Assembly (NCBI RefSeq): GCF_000412695.1
Contig: NC_021499.1
Location: 4,898,001 to 4,962,000 of the forward strand
DNA: 64,000 bases
Direction: 5' to 3'
From: Pseudomonas resinovorans NBRC 106553
Lineage (GTDB): Bacteria; Pseudomonadota; Gammaproteobacteria; Pseudomonadales; Pseudomonadaceae
Part shown: piece after piece, positions 20,793 through 30,366 of the stretch
Numbering within the stretch: the stretch's first letter is position 1
Layout: each line of letters begins with the position of its first letter
Notes under the pieces: generated by a model
The model's input: the letters and a program-made list of their open reading frames with translations, nothing else
Told to the model about the DNA's origin: nothing
Databases searched by the model: none
Position numbers and translations under genes: made by a program

Positions 20793-21623
20793 TTAACAGC
20801 CAAGGCTGAGTTTTTCCTGTTTCTTGGCTTCGCCCCAGAGGGCATCCAGTTGTTCCAGGGTGCAATCTTCAATGGGACGACCCGCCTCGTGCAATGCCTG
20901 CTCGATGAAACGGAAGCGTCTTTCGAATTTTTCGTTGGCACCGCGCAGGGCGGTTTCCGGGTCGACCTTGAGGTGACGGGCCAGGTTGACCACCACGAAC
21001 AGCAGGTCGCCCAACTCGTCGGCGATGGCTTGCGGGTCGTTCTCGCTCATGGCCTCGAGTACCTCGTCCAGCTCCTCGCGGAGCTTGTCGATCACCGGCA
21101 GCGCCTCGGGCCAGTCGAAGCCCACCTGGGCCGCGCGCTTCTGCAACTTGGCGGCGCGACTCAGGGCCGGCAAGGCACCGGGCACATCATCCAGCAGGGA
21201 CAGTTGCTCCGGCGCGGCGGCCTTCTCGGCGCGCTCCTCGGCCTTGATCTCTTCCCAGCGCTGCTTGATCGCCGCCTCTTCCAGGCGAGCCATGTCGGGC
21301 GCGCCGTAGAGGTCGCCGTCGGGGAACACATGGGGATGGCGGCGGACCAGCTTGCGGGTGATGGCATCCACCACGCCGGCGAATTCGAAGCGCCCTTCCT
21401 CCTTGGCCAGCTGGCTGTAATAGACCACCTGGAACAGCAGGTCGCCGAGCTCGCCGGGCAGGTGATCGAAGTCGCCGCGCTCGATGGCGTCGGCCACCTC
21501 GTAGGCTTCCTCGATCGTGTGCGGGACTATGCTCGCGTAGTCCTGCTTCAGGTCCCAGGGGCAGCCGTACTGCGGGTCGCGCAGCCGGGCCATGAGGTGC
21601 AGCAGGTCATTGAGTTGGTACAT
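20793..21623 (-). CDS. mazG: Nucleoside triphosphate pyrophosphohydrolase MazG
   Basis: 276 residues with two MazG domains in tandem. The first has EEAYEVADAIERGDFDHLPGE with ELGDLLFQVVYY; the second has REELDEVLEAM and DELGDLLFVVVNLARHL, each supplying the ExxE..ExxD metal site. It hydrolyses NTPs to NMP and pyrophosphate. In E. coli it lowers ppGpp during starvation, which makes its position next to relA meaningful. It is separated from relA by a repeat of ~100 bases. Confidence 0.95.
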   Translation of the reverse strand: MYQLNDLLHLMARLRDPQYGCPWDLKQDYASIVPHTIEEAYEVADAIERGDFDHLPGELGDLLFQVVYYSQLAKEEGRFEFAGVVDAITRKLVRRHPHVFPDGDLYGAPDMARLEEAAIKQRWEEIKAEERAEKAAAPEQLSLLDDVPGALPALSRAAKLQKRAAQVGFDWPEALPVIDKLREELDEVLEAMSENDPQAIADELGDLLFVVVNLARHLKVDPETALRGANEKFERRFRFIEQALHEAGRPIEDCTLEQLDALWGEAKKQEKLSLGC

Positions 21624-21645
21624 GACGAATCCTGGTAGAGATCAA

Positions 21646-21717
21646 CCGTAGGTTGGTCCGAGCCCGCGAGGCCCAACAGCGATGTTGGGCTTCGCTACGC
21701 TCTGCACCAACCTACGG
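21646..21717. repeat. Nested inverted repeat between relA and mazG
   Basis: Outer arms CCGTAGGTTGGT (21646-21657) and ACCAACCTACGG (21706-21717) are perfect. Inner arms GCCCAAC and GTTGGGC lie at about 21671-21690. The element lies just before the relA stop and between co-directional genes. It belongs to the same family as repeats at about 20145 and 54815. Confidence 0.75.
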
Positions 21718-21720
21718 AGG

Positions 21721-23967
21721 TCAGGCCGCGCGGTTACGGCGGGCTTCGATGATATTCGGCAACTGGGAAATCCTGGCGAGCAGGCGTCCCAATGCATCCA
21801 GCCCCGGAATCTCGATGGTCAGCAACATGGCAGCGGTGTTGTCTTCCTTGTTCGAGCGCGTATTGACCGCCAGCACGTTGATCCGATCGTTGAGCAGCAC
21901 CTGGGACACGTCGCGCAACAGGCCGGAACGGTCGTAGGCGCGGATGATGATATCCACCGGGTAGGTCTGCACCGGCACCGGGCCCCAGCTGACCTGGATC
22001 ATCCGCTCCGGCTCGCGGCCGGCCAGTTGCAAGGCCGAGGCGCAGTCCTGGCGATGGATGCTGACGCCACGCCCGAGGGTGATGTAGCCCACGATCGGGT
22101 CGCCCGGCAGCGGCTGGCAGCAGCCAGCCATCTGCGTGAGCAGGTTGCCCACCCCCTGGATCTGCACGTCGCCGCGCCTGCCCGGCTTGTGCTGGGAGTG
22201 CTTGCGCGGGATCAGCTCCAGCTGCTCGCTGTGGCCGCGCTCCGGCTCCACCAGGGCCTGGGCGCAGTTGACCACATGGGCCAGGCGCAGGTCGCCGGCG
22301 CCGAGGGCCGCATGCATGTCCTCGGCGGTGCGCAGGTTGCATTTCTCGGCGAGTTTCTCGAAGTCCACCGGCGGCAGCGCCAGGCGCGACAGTTCGCGCT
22401 CGAGCATGGCCTTGCCGGCGGCGACGTTCTGGTCGCGGGCCTGCAGCTTGAACCAGTGGACGATCTTCGCCCGCGCCCGGGAGGTGGTGATGTAGCCCAG
22501 GTTCGGGTTGAGCCAGTCACGGCTGGGAGCGCCGTGCTTGCCGGTGATGATTTCCACCTGCTCGCCGGTCTGCAGGCTGTAGTTCAGCGGCACGATGCGG
22601 CCGTTGACCTTGGAGCCCCGGCAGTTGTGGCCTATCTCGGTGTGCACCCGGTAGGCGAAGTCCAGCGGCGTTGCGCCCTTGGGCAGGTCGATGGCGTGGC
22701 CATCGGGGGTGAATACGTAGACCCGATCGGGCTCGATATCCACTCGCAGCTGCTCGGCCAGGCCGCCGATGTCGCCCAGTTCCTCGTGCCATTCGAGCAC
22801 CTGGCGCAGCCAGGCGATCTTCTCTTCGTAGTGGCCGGAGCTGGATTTGACGTCGGTGCCCTTGTAGCGCCAGTGGGCGCAGACCCCGAGTTCGGCCTCC
22901 TCGTGCATGGCGTGGGTGCGGATCTGCACTTCCAGCACCTTGCCGTCCGGGCCGATCACCGCGGTGTGCAGGGAGCGGTAGCCGTTTTCCTTGGGGTTGG
23001 CGATGTAGTCGTCGAATTCCTTGGGAATGTGCCGCCAGAGCGTGTGCACGATGCCCAGGGCGGTGTAGCAGTCGCGCATCTCCGGCACCAGCACGCGCAC
23101 GGCGCGCACATCGTAGATCTGGCTGAACTGCAGGCCCTTGCGCTGCATCTTCCGCCAGATGGAATAGATGTGCTTGGCGCGGCCGCTGATGTCGGCCTTG
23201 ATACCGGTGGCGGCCAGTTCGTCGCGCAGCTGCTTCATCACGTCGGCGATGTACTGCTCGCGGTCCAGGCGGCGCTCGTGGAGCAGTTTGGCGATCTGCT
23301 TGTACTGCTCGGGTTCCAGGTAGCGGAAGGACAGGTCCTCCAGCTCCCACTTGATATGACCTATCCCCAGGCGATGGGCCAGGGGGGCGTAGATGTCGAA
23401 TACCTCGCGGGCGACGCGGTGGCGCTTCTCCTCGTCGGTATTCTTCACTTCGCGGATGGCGCAGGTACGCTCGGCCAGCTTGATCAGCGCCACGCGCACG
23501 TCGTCGACCATCGCCACCAGCATCTTGCGCAGGTTCTCCACCTGCGCCTGGGTGCCGAGGACCATGGATTGCCGGGGGTTGAGGCTGGCACTGATGGCGG
23601 CCATGCGCAGCACGCCTTCGATCAGCTTGGCCACCACCGGGCCGAAGCGCTGCTGCACGGCCTGCAGCTGGATCTTGCCTTCGCGCACGCCACGGTAGAT
23701 CACCGCGGCCACCAGGGACTCCTGGTCCAGTTTCAGGTCCGCGAGAATCTCGGCGATCTCCAGGCCCGTCTGGAAGCTGGAGTTGCCTTCGGCCCAGCTG
23801 TTCTGCGCGGCTTTGGCTTGCTGTTCGGCATCGCGGGCGAACTCGCAAGCCTCCTTGAGTACCGCGCGGTCGAGCACCGGGTCGAGGCTGATGACATGGT
23901 CCAGCCACGCCTCGAGGTTGATGCTGCCGTCCGTATTGACCGGCTGTTGCGCTCTCACCTGTACCAT
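21721..23967 (-). CDS. relA: GTP pyrophosphokinase RelA
   Basis: 748 residues, full-length. The N-terminal hydrolase-like domain lacks the HD catalytic residues (the corresponding region reads VIYRGVREGK), as in monofunctional RelA. The synthetase domain has the acidic EFDDYI (EXDD) motif of RelA rather than the RXKD of SpoT. A TGS domain (VYVFTPDGHAIDLPKG), a helical region, a zinc-finger-like segment and a C-terminal ACT domain (VDIIIRAYDRSGLLRDVSQV) follow. It makes (p)ppGpp on stalled ribosomes. The GTG/ATG region at 23967 gives the expected MVQVRAQQ start. Confidence 0.96.
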   Translation of the reverse strand: MVQVRAQQPVNTDGSINLEAWLDHVISLDPVLDRAVLKEACEFARDAEQQAKAAQNSWAEGNSSFQTGLEIAEILADLKLDQESLVAAVIYRGVREGKIQLQAVQQRFGPVVAKLIEGVLRMAAISASLNPRQSMVLGTQAQVENLRKMLVAMVDDVRVALIKLAERTCAIREVKNTDEEKRHRVAREVFDIYAPLAHRLGIGHIKWELEDLSFRYLEPEQYKQIAKLLHERRLDREQYIADVMKQLRDELAATGIKADISGRAKHIYSIWRKMQRKGLQFSQIYDVRAVRVLVPEMRDCYTALGIVHTLWRHIPKEFDDYIANPKENGYRSLHTAVIGPDGKVLEVQIRTHAMHEEAELGVCAHWRYKGTDVKSSSGHYEEKIAWLRQVLEWHEELGDIGGLAEQLRVDIEPDRVYVFTPDGHAIDLPKGATPLDFAYRVHTEIGHNCRGSKVNGRIVPLNYSLQTGEQVEIITGKHGAPSRDWLNPNLGYITTSRARAKIVHWFKLQARDQNVAAGKAMLERELSRLALPPVDFEKLAEKCNLRTAEDMHAALGAGDLRLAHVVNCAQALVEPERGHSEQLELIPRKHSQHKPGRRGDVQIQGVGNLLTQMAGCCQPLPGDPIVGYITLGRGVSIHRQDCASALQLAGREPERMIQVSWGPVPVQTYPVDIIIRAYDRSGLLRDVSQVLLNDRINVLAVNTRSNKEDNTAAMLLTIEIPGLDALGRLLARISQLPNIIEARRNRAA

Positions 23968-24050
23968 CTTGCCTACCTTCCCTACGACGTGAACCCCTCA
24001 CGTCGAATTGTCGCCAGCCTCTGTCGTGCCGGTCGGATTTCGCGGGCTTC

Positions 24051-25403
24051 CTAGCCCGCCTCGAATAACGCCATGGCCTCGACATGGGCCGTCTGAGGAA
24101 ACATGTCGAGGATCCCGGCCTTCTTCAACTGGTATCCCTGCTTGACCAGTTCGGCGCTGTCGCGCGCCAGGGTCGCTGGGTTGCAGGATACATAGACCAC
24201 GCGTCGCGCTCCGGTTGCAGTCATCTGCCGAACGGCTTCGAAGGCACCGTCCCGCGGCGGATCGAGCAACACGGCGTCGAATCCCTGCCGCGCCCAGGAG
24301 GCATTGGCCAAGGGGTTCGACAGGTCGGCCTGGTGGAAGTGCAGATTATCCAGGCCGTTGGCCACGGCATTGCCGCGCGCCCTTTCCACCATAGCCTCGA
24401 CACCTTCCACCGCCACCACTTCGCGCACCTGGCGCGCCAGCGGCAAGGCGAAGTTGCCGAGCCCGCAGAACAGATCCAGTACACGCTCGCCCGGTTGCGG
24501 ATTCAACCAGTCTAGCGCCTGGGCCACCATCGCCTCGTTGACGGCCTCATTCACTTGAACGAAGTCGCCGGGGCGATATTCAAGCTCCAGGTCCCAGCGC
24601 TCAAGGCGATAGCCCAGTCGCGCCCCGGCCTGGTCCGGCTGGGGCTCGCCCTCGCCGTGCAGCCAGAGCTGCGCCTGGTGCGCCGCGCAGAACTCGCGCA
24701 GACGCTGCAGGTCGAGCTCGCCCAGGGGCTGGGTATGCCGCAGCAGCAACGCCGAGGCGGTGCCGTGGAACAGCTCGACGTGACCAACCGCCTGGGGCTT
24801 TTCCAGGCCACGCAACAGATCGGGCAGCGCGCGCATTACAGGCTGCAAGGGCTGTACCAGTACCTGGCAATCCTTGATCCCGACTATCGCCTGGCTGGAA
24901 GCCGCGCGGAAGCCGACTTCCAGCTGGCGCGCCTTGGCGTCCCAGCGCACGGCGATGCGGGCGCGACGTCGATAACCGAATTCGGTCCCCACAAGTGGGG
25001 CCGCCCAGGTCTGCGGCACCAGGTCGGCGAAACGCGCCAACTGCTCGGCCAGGGTGCGCTGTTTGAGGGCGACCTGATCGCTATGGGGCAGATGCTGCAG
25101 GGTGCAGCCGCCGCAATGGCCGGCATGCTCGCAGGGCGGCACCACGCGCAACGGGCTGGCGCGCAGGACGCGCTCGGTGCGGGCATCCACCACCTGGCTG
25201 CGGGCCGCCAGCACGCGGGCTTCCACTTCTTCGTCGGGCAAGGCACCGGCGACGAACCAGGTGCGCCCTTCGAGGAAGGCGATACCACGCCCGTCGTTGG
25301 CCAGCCGCTCGATGGCGAGCCGCTGTTTCTTGCCCACCGGAACCTGGGGGGTCCGCGCTCCGCCGCTGGGCTGGAAGCGCAGGCCGGAGTTACGCCGGGA
25401 CAT
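24051..25403 (-). CDS. rlmD: 23S rRNA (uracil-1939-C5)-methyltransferase
   Basis: 450 residues from ATG at 25403 (MSRRNSG). An N-terminal TRAM domain (about 20-75) is followed by the iron-sulfur cysteines [10 protein letters not shown] and a SAM-dependent Rossmann domain ([24 protein letters not shown]). The catalytic Cys is in [13 protein letters not shown]. It methylates U1939 of 23S rRNA. Its start overlaps the end of cysM by 14 bases, so cysM and rlmD are co-transcribed. Confidence 0.95.
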   Translation of the reverse strand: MSRRNSGLRFQPSGGARTPQVPVGKKQRLAIERLANDGRGIAFLEGRTWFVAGALPDEEVEARVLAARSQVVDARTERVLRASPLRVVPPCEHAGHCGGCTLQHLPHSDQVALKQRTLAEQLARFADLVPQTWAAPLVGTEFGYRRRARIAVRWDAKARQLEVGFRAASSQAIVGIKDCQVLVQPLQPVMRALPDLLRGLEKPQAVGHVELFHGTASALLLRHTQPLGELDLQRLREFCAAHQAQLWLHGEGEPQPDQAGARLGYRLERWDLELEYRPGDFVQVNEAVNEAMVAQALDWLNPQPGERVLDLFCGLGNFALPLARQVREVVAVEGVEAMVERARGNAVANGLDNLHFHQADLSNPLANASWARQGFDAVLLDPPRDGAFEAVRQMTATGARRVVYVSCNPATLARDSAELVKQGYQLKKAGILDMFPQTAHVEAMALFEAG

Positions 25404-26301
25404 TCGGATCTTCGTAGATGCCGGTGGAAAGGTAGCGATCACCACGGTCGCAGATGATCGCCACCATGGTGGCGTTCTCCACTTCGCGGGACAGGCGCAA
25501 CATGGCCGCCACCGCGCCGCCGGAAGACACGCCGCAGAAGATGCCTTCCTCGCGCGCCAATCGGCGCATGGTGTCCTCGGCCTCGCTCTGGGCCATGTCC
25601 ACCACCCGGTCGACGCGCTCGGCCTGGTAGATCTTCGGCAGGTATTCCTGGGGCCAGCGACGGATGCCGGGGATCGCCGAACCTTCCTGGGGCTGCAGGC
25701 CGACGATCTGGATGGCCGGGTTCTGCTCCTTGAGGTAGCGCGACACACCCATGATGGTGCCCGTGGTGCCCATGGAGCTGATGAAGTGGGTGATGCCGCC
25801 CTGGGTCTGCTGCCAGATTTCCGGGCCGGTGCCGACGTAGTGGGCCTCGGGGTTGTCACCGTTGGCGAACTGGTCCAGCACCTTGCCACGACCACCGCGC
25901 TGCAGGCTTTCGGCCAGGTCGCGAGCGCCTTCCATGCCCTCTTCGCGGCTCACCAGGATCAGCTCGGCGCCATAGGCGGTCATGGCGGCCTTGCGTTCGG
26001 CGCTCATGTTGTCGGGCATGATCAGCATCATCTTGTAGCCCTTGATGGCCGCAGCCATGGCCAGGGCGATGCCGGTGTTGCCGGAAGTGGCCTCGATCAG
26101 GGTGTCGCCGGGCTGGATGTCGCCGCGCAGTTCGGCGCGGGTGATCATCGACAGGGCCGGGCGATCCTTCACCGAACCGGCGGGATTGTTGCCTTCGAGC
26201 TTGACCAGGAGGGTGTTGCTGGTTTCACCAGCCAGGCGCTGCAAACGCACCAGCGGGGTATGGCCGATGCAATCGGCGATTGTGGGGTACTGCAGAGTCA
26301 T
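25390..26301 (-). CDS. cysM: Cysteine synthase B
   Basis: 303 residues, a fold-type II PLP enzyme. The PLP lysine lies in [10 protein letters not shown], and the substrate loop is [11 protein letters not shown]. The phosphate loop GTTGTIMGV is complete. CysM makes cysteine from O-acetylserine and sulfide or thiosulfate. It is the first gene of the cysM-rlmD unit; the upstream 200 bases contain an AT-rich stretch suitable for a promoter and the terminator of the receptor gene. Confidence 0.95.
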   Translation of the reverse strand: MTLQYPTIADCIGHTPLVRLQRLAGETSNTLLVKLEGNNPAGSVKDRPALSMITRAELRGDIQPGDTLIEATSGNTGIALAMAAAIKGYKMMLIMPDNMSAERKAAMTAYGAELILVSREEGMEGARDLAESLQRGGRGKVLDQFANGDNPEAHYVGTGPEIWQQTQGGITHFISSMGTTGTIMGVSRYLKEQNPAIQIVGLQPQEGSAIPGIRRWPQEYLPKIYQAERVDRVVDMAQSEAEDTMRRLAREEGIFCGVSSGGAVAAMLRLSREVENATMVAIICDRGDRYLSTGIYEDPNVPA

Positions 26302-26460
26302 GGCGGGTTTCGCAATCCAGACGCAGGGGGTGCATATGATAGCGGCAAACCGCGCGACGCCATATCGCGCAAGCGTTTGGGCTTATGGCGTGCAGCTATA
26401 TATATGGAACGAAAAAGCATGTTGCCCGCCCTTGCCCATCCGGGGGAACCCCGGAATGAG

Positions 26461-26495
26461 AAAGCCCCGGCCGGTTTCCCGGTCGGGGCTTTTTC
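26461..26495. terminator. Intrinsic terminator after the PiuA-like receptor gene
   Basis: Stem AAAGCCCCGGCCGG paired with CCGGTCGGGGCTTT (one wobble/mismatch), loop TTTC, with an A run on one side and a T run on the other. It lies 10 bases after the receptor stop on the minus strand. Confidence 0.85.
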
Positions 26496-26504
26496 GTCAG
26501 CGCA

Positions 26505-28673
26505 TCAGAAGTGCACGCTGGTGGTGAACAGCGCCGTGCGGCCCGCCGCCTGGTTGGCGAAGTGCGCCGAGTAGGCCTTGTCGTAGTAGACCTCGTCGGT
26601 GAGATTCTGCACGTTCAGCTGCAGGTCGACGTTCTCGGTCAGCTGGTAGCTGGCCATGGCGTCGTAGCGCCAGTAGGACGGCACGTACACGGTGTTGTTG
26701 GTATCGCCGAACACGTCGTCCACATAGAAGGCACCGCCGCCGATGGTCAGCTTCGGCACCACTTCATAGGTGGTCCACAGGCTGAAGCTGTTCTTCGGCG
26801 TGTTGGGCAGCTCATTGCCCTTGGCCGGGTTGACGCCGCTGGTCACCACACCGGCGCGGTTGCCCACGGCGCCCGGGTCTACCACCTCGCTGTCCAGGTA
26901 GCTGTAGCCGGCGAACACCTGCCACTTGTCGGTCAGCTTGCCGCTGGCGGTCAGCTCGATCCCGTCCACACGGGTCTTGCCGGCGTTCTCATAGGTGTAG
27001 TTGCTGACCAGGACGCGGGTGTTCTCCTTCTCGGTGCGGAAGATCGCGGCCGTCAGCGAGAGGCGGTTGTCCAGCACGTCCCACTTGGTGCCCAGCTCGT
27101 AGTTGGTGGTCTCTTCCGGCTCCAGGTCGCTGACGATGCTGGTGGGGGTGCCGACGGAGCTCGGCAGCGGGTTGCCGTCCTGACCTTCGCCGAGCATGGC
27201 GCCGGGCGGCGTCGCGGAGGTGGCGTAGGACGCGTAGACGCTGCCGTTCTCGGCGGGCTTCCACACCAGGCCCAACTGGCCGTTGACGAACTCGCTGGTG
27301 TCCGAGGTCTTGAAGGTGGTGGCGCCAGCCGCCGACTTGGTCTTGGAGTCGGTCTGGAAGTTGTCGTAGCGCAGGCCGACATTGAGCAGCCACTGCGGGT
27401 CCAGCTCGATGGTGTCGAAGAAGTAGACCGCGCGGGTGTCACCGGTGGTTTCGGTGCTGGCGTAGTTGCGCGAGATGGCGCCCGACCAGGGATCGTTGGG
27501 ATTCGGGTTGGACAGCGAGGTGCAGTTGTAGCCGCTGGGCGCACCGATGATCGCCGGGACGCACTTGTTGGCGCCGCCCGGACCGTTGGTGTTGGTGTCG
27601 ACGTTGTAGCTGGAGCGATCCGACTCCTCGCGGGTGAACTCGATACCGGTAGAGAAGCTGTTCTTGAAGCCGGCCAGGTAGAAATCACCGAACAGATCGG
27701 TCTGGTTGGTGGAGGTGTCGGTGTTGCTGACGCGGGTGTTGGCGCTACGCCAGACCGTGCCGTTGCGCACGTTGCCCTGGCTGTCGTCCGGCTGGGTCAG
27801 GATGTAGTCCTGCATGCTGCTGCCGTGGCGCAGGGTGTTCCTGATGGTCAGCGAGTCGCTGAGGTCGTGCTCGAAGGCGAAGGTGGCGATGTCCGTCCGG
27901 GTCTTGCGCAAGTCGCGGTTGGTCAGGCCGTAGAAGTTGCTGCTGTCGCCGCCGTCGGTGCGCTTGTCCGGGCGGGCGGCGGTATGGGTGGTGCCCACCG
28001 AGTAGCCGTAGGGAATGCCCGAGTCCGGCAGGTCGTCGCTTTCCAGGTGGTAGTAGTCGAGGTTCACGCGGGTGTCGGTGCCCAGGCCAAAGGCCAGCGA
28101 CGGCGCCACGCCCCAACGGTCGTAGTCGACCTTATCGCGGCCGGCGACGTTGCTCTCGTGACTCACCAGGTTGAGGCGGAACGCGCCGCTGTCGAGGAAC
28201 TGCCGGTTGATATCGGCGGTGTAGCGCTGGGTCTGGGCGCCGGTGTCACGCACGCCGTCCAGGAAGGTGTCGCTCTGGGCATCGAAGCCGCGGATGAAGG
28301 GACGGTCGCCCTGGGGGTTGCCGCCCTCGCCGGCGTCCATGGTGATACCCGGCACGGTACGCAGGGCGTCCTGCAGGGAAACGGCGGCGGTATCGCGGAT
28401 CACTTGCTGCGGCACCACGGTCACCGAGCGCGGCGTATCCACCAGCGGCGCGGTCATCTTCGGCGACGAGGTGCGCTCCACCTGGTAACTGGTGCCGTCG
28501 GACTTCTCGCCCACCACCGAGGTGGCATCCAGGGAGACGACGCCGTCGTTCTCCTTCTTCGCCTCGGCCGCATGCAGAGCGGGGGCGACCGACATCGCGC
28601 CGATGGCCATGCCGATGGCCGAAGCCAGCAGGCGCTGGGTTGAAATGCTGGGTTCCATAGCGTGACGCGACAT
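26505..28673 (-). CDS. piuA: TonB-dependent siderophore receptor (PiuA/Fiu type) with internal plug deletion
   Basis: 722 residues, uninterrupted. A signal peptide (LLASAIGMAIGAMSVAPALHA) leads to a plug domain that starts normally (PRSVTVVPQQVIRDTAAVSLQDALRTVPGI, then RPFIRGFDAQSD). It jumps at about residues 147-149 from RDTGAQT to QRYTADINRQ. The segment normally between these, which carries the IKGP, GRGS and GGSINLVSK plug motifs in this family, is missing, about 50 residues. The barrel is complete to the terminal Phe (TTSVHF). Homologues take up catecholate and related iron chelates. The neighbours piuC and a Sel1 gene (divergent) match PA4513-PA4516. Whether this shortened receptor folds or transports is uncertain. 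Confidence 0.82.
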   Translation of the reverse strand: MSRHAMEPSISTQRLLASAIGMAIGAMSVAPALHAAEAKKENDGVVSLDATSVVGEKSDGTSYQVERTSSPKMTAPLVDTPRSVTVVPQQVIRDTAAVSLQDALRTVPGITMDAGEGGNPQGDRPFIRGFDAQSDTFLDGVRDTGAQTQRYTADINRQFLDSGAFRLNLVSHESNVAGRDKVDYDRWGVAPSLAFGLGTDTRVNLDYYHLESDDLPDSGIPYGYSVGTTHTAARPDKRTDGGDSSNFYGLTNRDLRKTRTDIATFAFEHDLSDSLTIRNTLRHGSSMQDYILTQPDDSQGNVRNGTVWRSANTRVSNTDTSTNQTDLFGDFYLAGFKNSFSTGIEFTREESDRSSYNVDTNTNGPGGANKCVPAIIGAPSGYNCTSLSNPNPNDPWSGAISRNYASTETTGDTRAVYFFDTIELDPQWLLNVGLRYDNFQTDSKTKSAAGATTFKTSDTSEFVNGQLGLVWKPAENGSVYASYATSATPPGAMLGEGQDGNPLPSSVGTPTSIVSDLEPEETTNYELGTKWDVLDNRLSLTAAIFRTEKENTRVLVSNYTYENAGKTRVDGIELTASGKLTDKWQVFAGYSYLDSEVVDPGAVGNRAGVVTSGVNPAKGNELPNTPKNSFSLWTTYEVVPKLTIGGGAFYVDDVFGDTNNTVYVPSYWRYDAMASYQLTENVDLQLNVQNLTDEVYYDKAYSAHFANQAAGRTALFTTSVHF

Positions 28674-28738
28674 CGTTTCCCCTCCCCTGGGATAGCCGAG
28701 GCCGCGGAATCCATTTCAAATCATTACCAGTAACAGTT

Positions 28739-28757
28739 GACATGGATTCTCATTCGC
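28739..28757. promoter_or_regulatory. Candidate Fur box upstream of the PiuA-like gene
   Basis: Read on the minus strand the 19-mer is GCGAATGAGAATCCATGTC, which matches the Fur consensus GATAATGATAATCATTATC at 13 of 19 positions by eye. It lies 66 bases before the receptor start. Confidence 0.5.
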
Positions 28758-28827
28758 TTGTTTTTACAAGATTTACAAAGTCGCTCCCGCGCCTCGCTCC
28801 GGCCGATTCGCGCCCCGGTTTTACAGT

Positions 28828-28850
28828 CTGAATGAAAATAAATACTATTC
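28828..28850. promoter_or_regulatory. Possible second Fur-type site before piuC
   Basis: AATGAAAATAAATACTATT, an AT-rich stretch matching about 11 of 19 Fur consensus positions, ends about 33 bases before the piuC start. Weaker than the site at 28739. Confidence 0.35.
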
Positions 28851-28883
28851 GCCTCCCCTTCAGATACCCCCCGGTGACCCAGC

Positions 28884-29564
28884 ATGCTTCTGCACATTCC
28901 CGGCATCTTCACCGCCGAAGAGGTCACCCGCATCCGTGGGGCCCTGGAGCAGGCCGAGTGGGCGGATGGCAAGGTCACCGCCGGCTACCAATCGGCCAGC
29001 GCCAAGCACAACCAGCAACTGGCGGAGGGCGACCCGCTGGCTCGCGAAATCAGCAGCGCCATGCTGCAACGCCTGTGGAACCACCCCCTGTTCGTCTCCG
29101 CCGTGCTGCCCTGCAAGGTCTATCCGCCGCTGTTCAATCGCTACACCGCCGGCGGCAGCTTCGGCTACCACATCGACAACGCCATACGCGCCATCCAGGG
29201 CAGCCCCGAACAGGTGCGCACCGACGTATCCGCCACCCTGTTCTTCAGCGAGCCCGAGTCCTACGACGGTGGCGAACTGGTGATCCAGGACACCTACGGC
29301 AGCCACCGTGTCAAACACGCGGCGGGCGACCTGGTGATCTACCCCGCCAGCAGCCTGCACAAGGTCGAGCCGGTCACCCGTGGTGCACGGCTGGCGTCGT
29401 TCTTCTGGGTCCAGAGCATGGTCCGCGAGGACAGCCAGCGCGCCCTGCTGTTCGAGATGGACCAGGCCATCCAGAGCCTCGCCCGCGACGTGCCGGGGCA
29501 TTCCGCCCTGCTCCAGCTCACCGGCAACTACCACAACCTGCTGCGCCGCTGGGCCGAGGTCTAG
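28884..29564 (+). CDS. piuC: PKHD-type Fe(II)/2-oxoglutarate dioxygenase PiuC
   Basis: 226 residues, the PiuC/YbiX length. The prolyl-4-hydroxylase-like core shows the iron ligands His and Asp in GYHIDNAI and the distal His in SLHKVEPV, followed by a 2-oxoglutarate-binding Arg region ([11 protein letters not shown]). The substrate is unknown. It is regularly found beside Fiu/PiuA-type receptors, as here, and may assist with processing of iron chelates. It is divergent from the receptor and followed after 3 bases by a Sel1 gene. Confidence 0.92.
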   Translation: MLLHIPGIFTAEEVTRIRGALEQAEWADGKVTAGYQSASAKHNQQLAEGDPLAREISSAMLQRLWNHPLFVSAVLPCKVYPPLFNRYTAGGSFGYHIDNAIRAIQGSPEQVRTDVSATLFFSEPESYDGGELVIQDTYGSHRVKHAAGDLVIYPASSLHKVEPVTRGARLASFFWVQSMVREDSQRALLFEMDQAIQSLARDVPGHSALLQLTGNYHNLLRRWAEV

Positions 29565-29567
29565 CCC

Positions 29568-30359
29568 ATGTCCTACACCCTGACCCGTACCGAATCCCTG
29601 GGTGACGACGAGGTGCGCGCGCGCCTCAAAGGCGACCCGCTTGAAGCCTCGCGCACCATCCTCGCCGCCGCCCGCGAAGGCGTCGTCGAGGCCCAGACGC
29701 TGCTCGGCCAGATCCTCCTCGACGGCCACGGCATCGAGCGCGACCCGGCCCTGGCGCGTACCTGGTTCCGGATCGCCGCCGAACGCGGCGACAGCATGGC
29801 GCGCAACATGCTCGGCCGTTGCCTGGAGCAGGGTTGGGGCGGACCGGTCGAGCCGGAAGCCGCCGCTGGCCACTACCGGCAGGCGGCGGCCAGCGGGCTG
29901 GACTGGGCCATGTACAACTACGCCGGCATGCTCGCCACCGGCCGTGGCGTGGCCCGCGACCAAGGGCAGGCCCTGGCGCTGTACCGCCGCGCCGCCGAGC
30001 TGGGTCATGCCAAGTCGATGAACCTGGTGGGCCGCTACTACGAGGAAGGCATCACGGTGGAGGCCCACCCCGAGGTCGCCTATGCCTGGTACCGCCGTTC
30101 GGCCGAAGGTGGCGACTTCCGTGGCCAGTTCAGCCATGCCGCCGTGCTCGCCGCCCGTGGCGAGGTGGATGCGGCCATCCACTGGCTGCAGCGGGCCCTG
30201 GAAGGCGGCAACCTCAACTTCCTGCGGGTCGGCCGCGTCAGCCTGGCCGAGGCCGGTGAGCCGCGCATCCGCGCCCTGGCCCTGGCCTACCACCAACGCG
30301 CCGCCGAACTGGGCGACGACAGCGACCGCCAGGCCCTGGCGGCTTACGCCGGCGCCTGA
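29568..30359 (+). CDS. Sel1-repeat protein (PA4516-like)
   Basis: 263 residues with about five Sel1-like repeats, for example LLGQILLDGHGIERDPALAR, LGRCLEQGWGGPVEPEAAAG and YAGMLATGRGVARDQGQALA. No signal peptide, so cytoplasmic. Such repeats bind other proteins; the partner is unknown. It starts 3 bases after piuC and is almost certainly in the same operon, an order conserved in P. aeruginosa. Confidence 0.87.
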   Translation: MSYTLTRTESLGDDEVRARLKGDPLEASRTILAAAREGVVEAQTLLGQILLDGHGIERDPALARTWFRIAAERGDSMARNMLGRCLEQGWGGPVEPEAAAGHYRQAAASGLDWAMYNYAGMLATGRGVARDQGQALALYRRAAELGHAKSMNLVGRYYEEGITVEAHPEVAYAWYRRSAEGGDFRGQFSHAAVLAARGEVDAAIHWLQRALEGGNLNFLRVGRVSLAEAGEPRIRALALAYHQRAAELGDDSDRQALAAYAGA

Positions 30360-30366
30360 ATCGCCC

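Noticed and set aside
22517..24085. Long open frame on the minus strand in another frame of relA (522 codons)
   Set aside because: It is Arg/Gly/Pro-rich with no family resemblance and lies entirely over relA, which has full homology. High GC content leaves such frames open.
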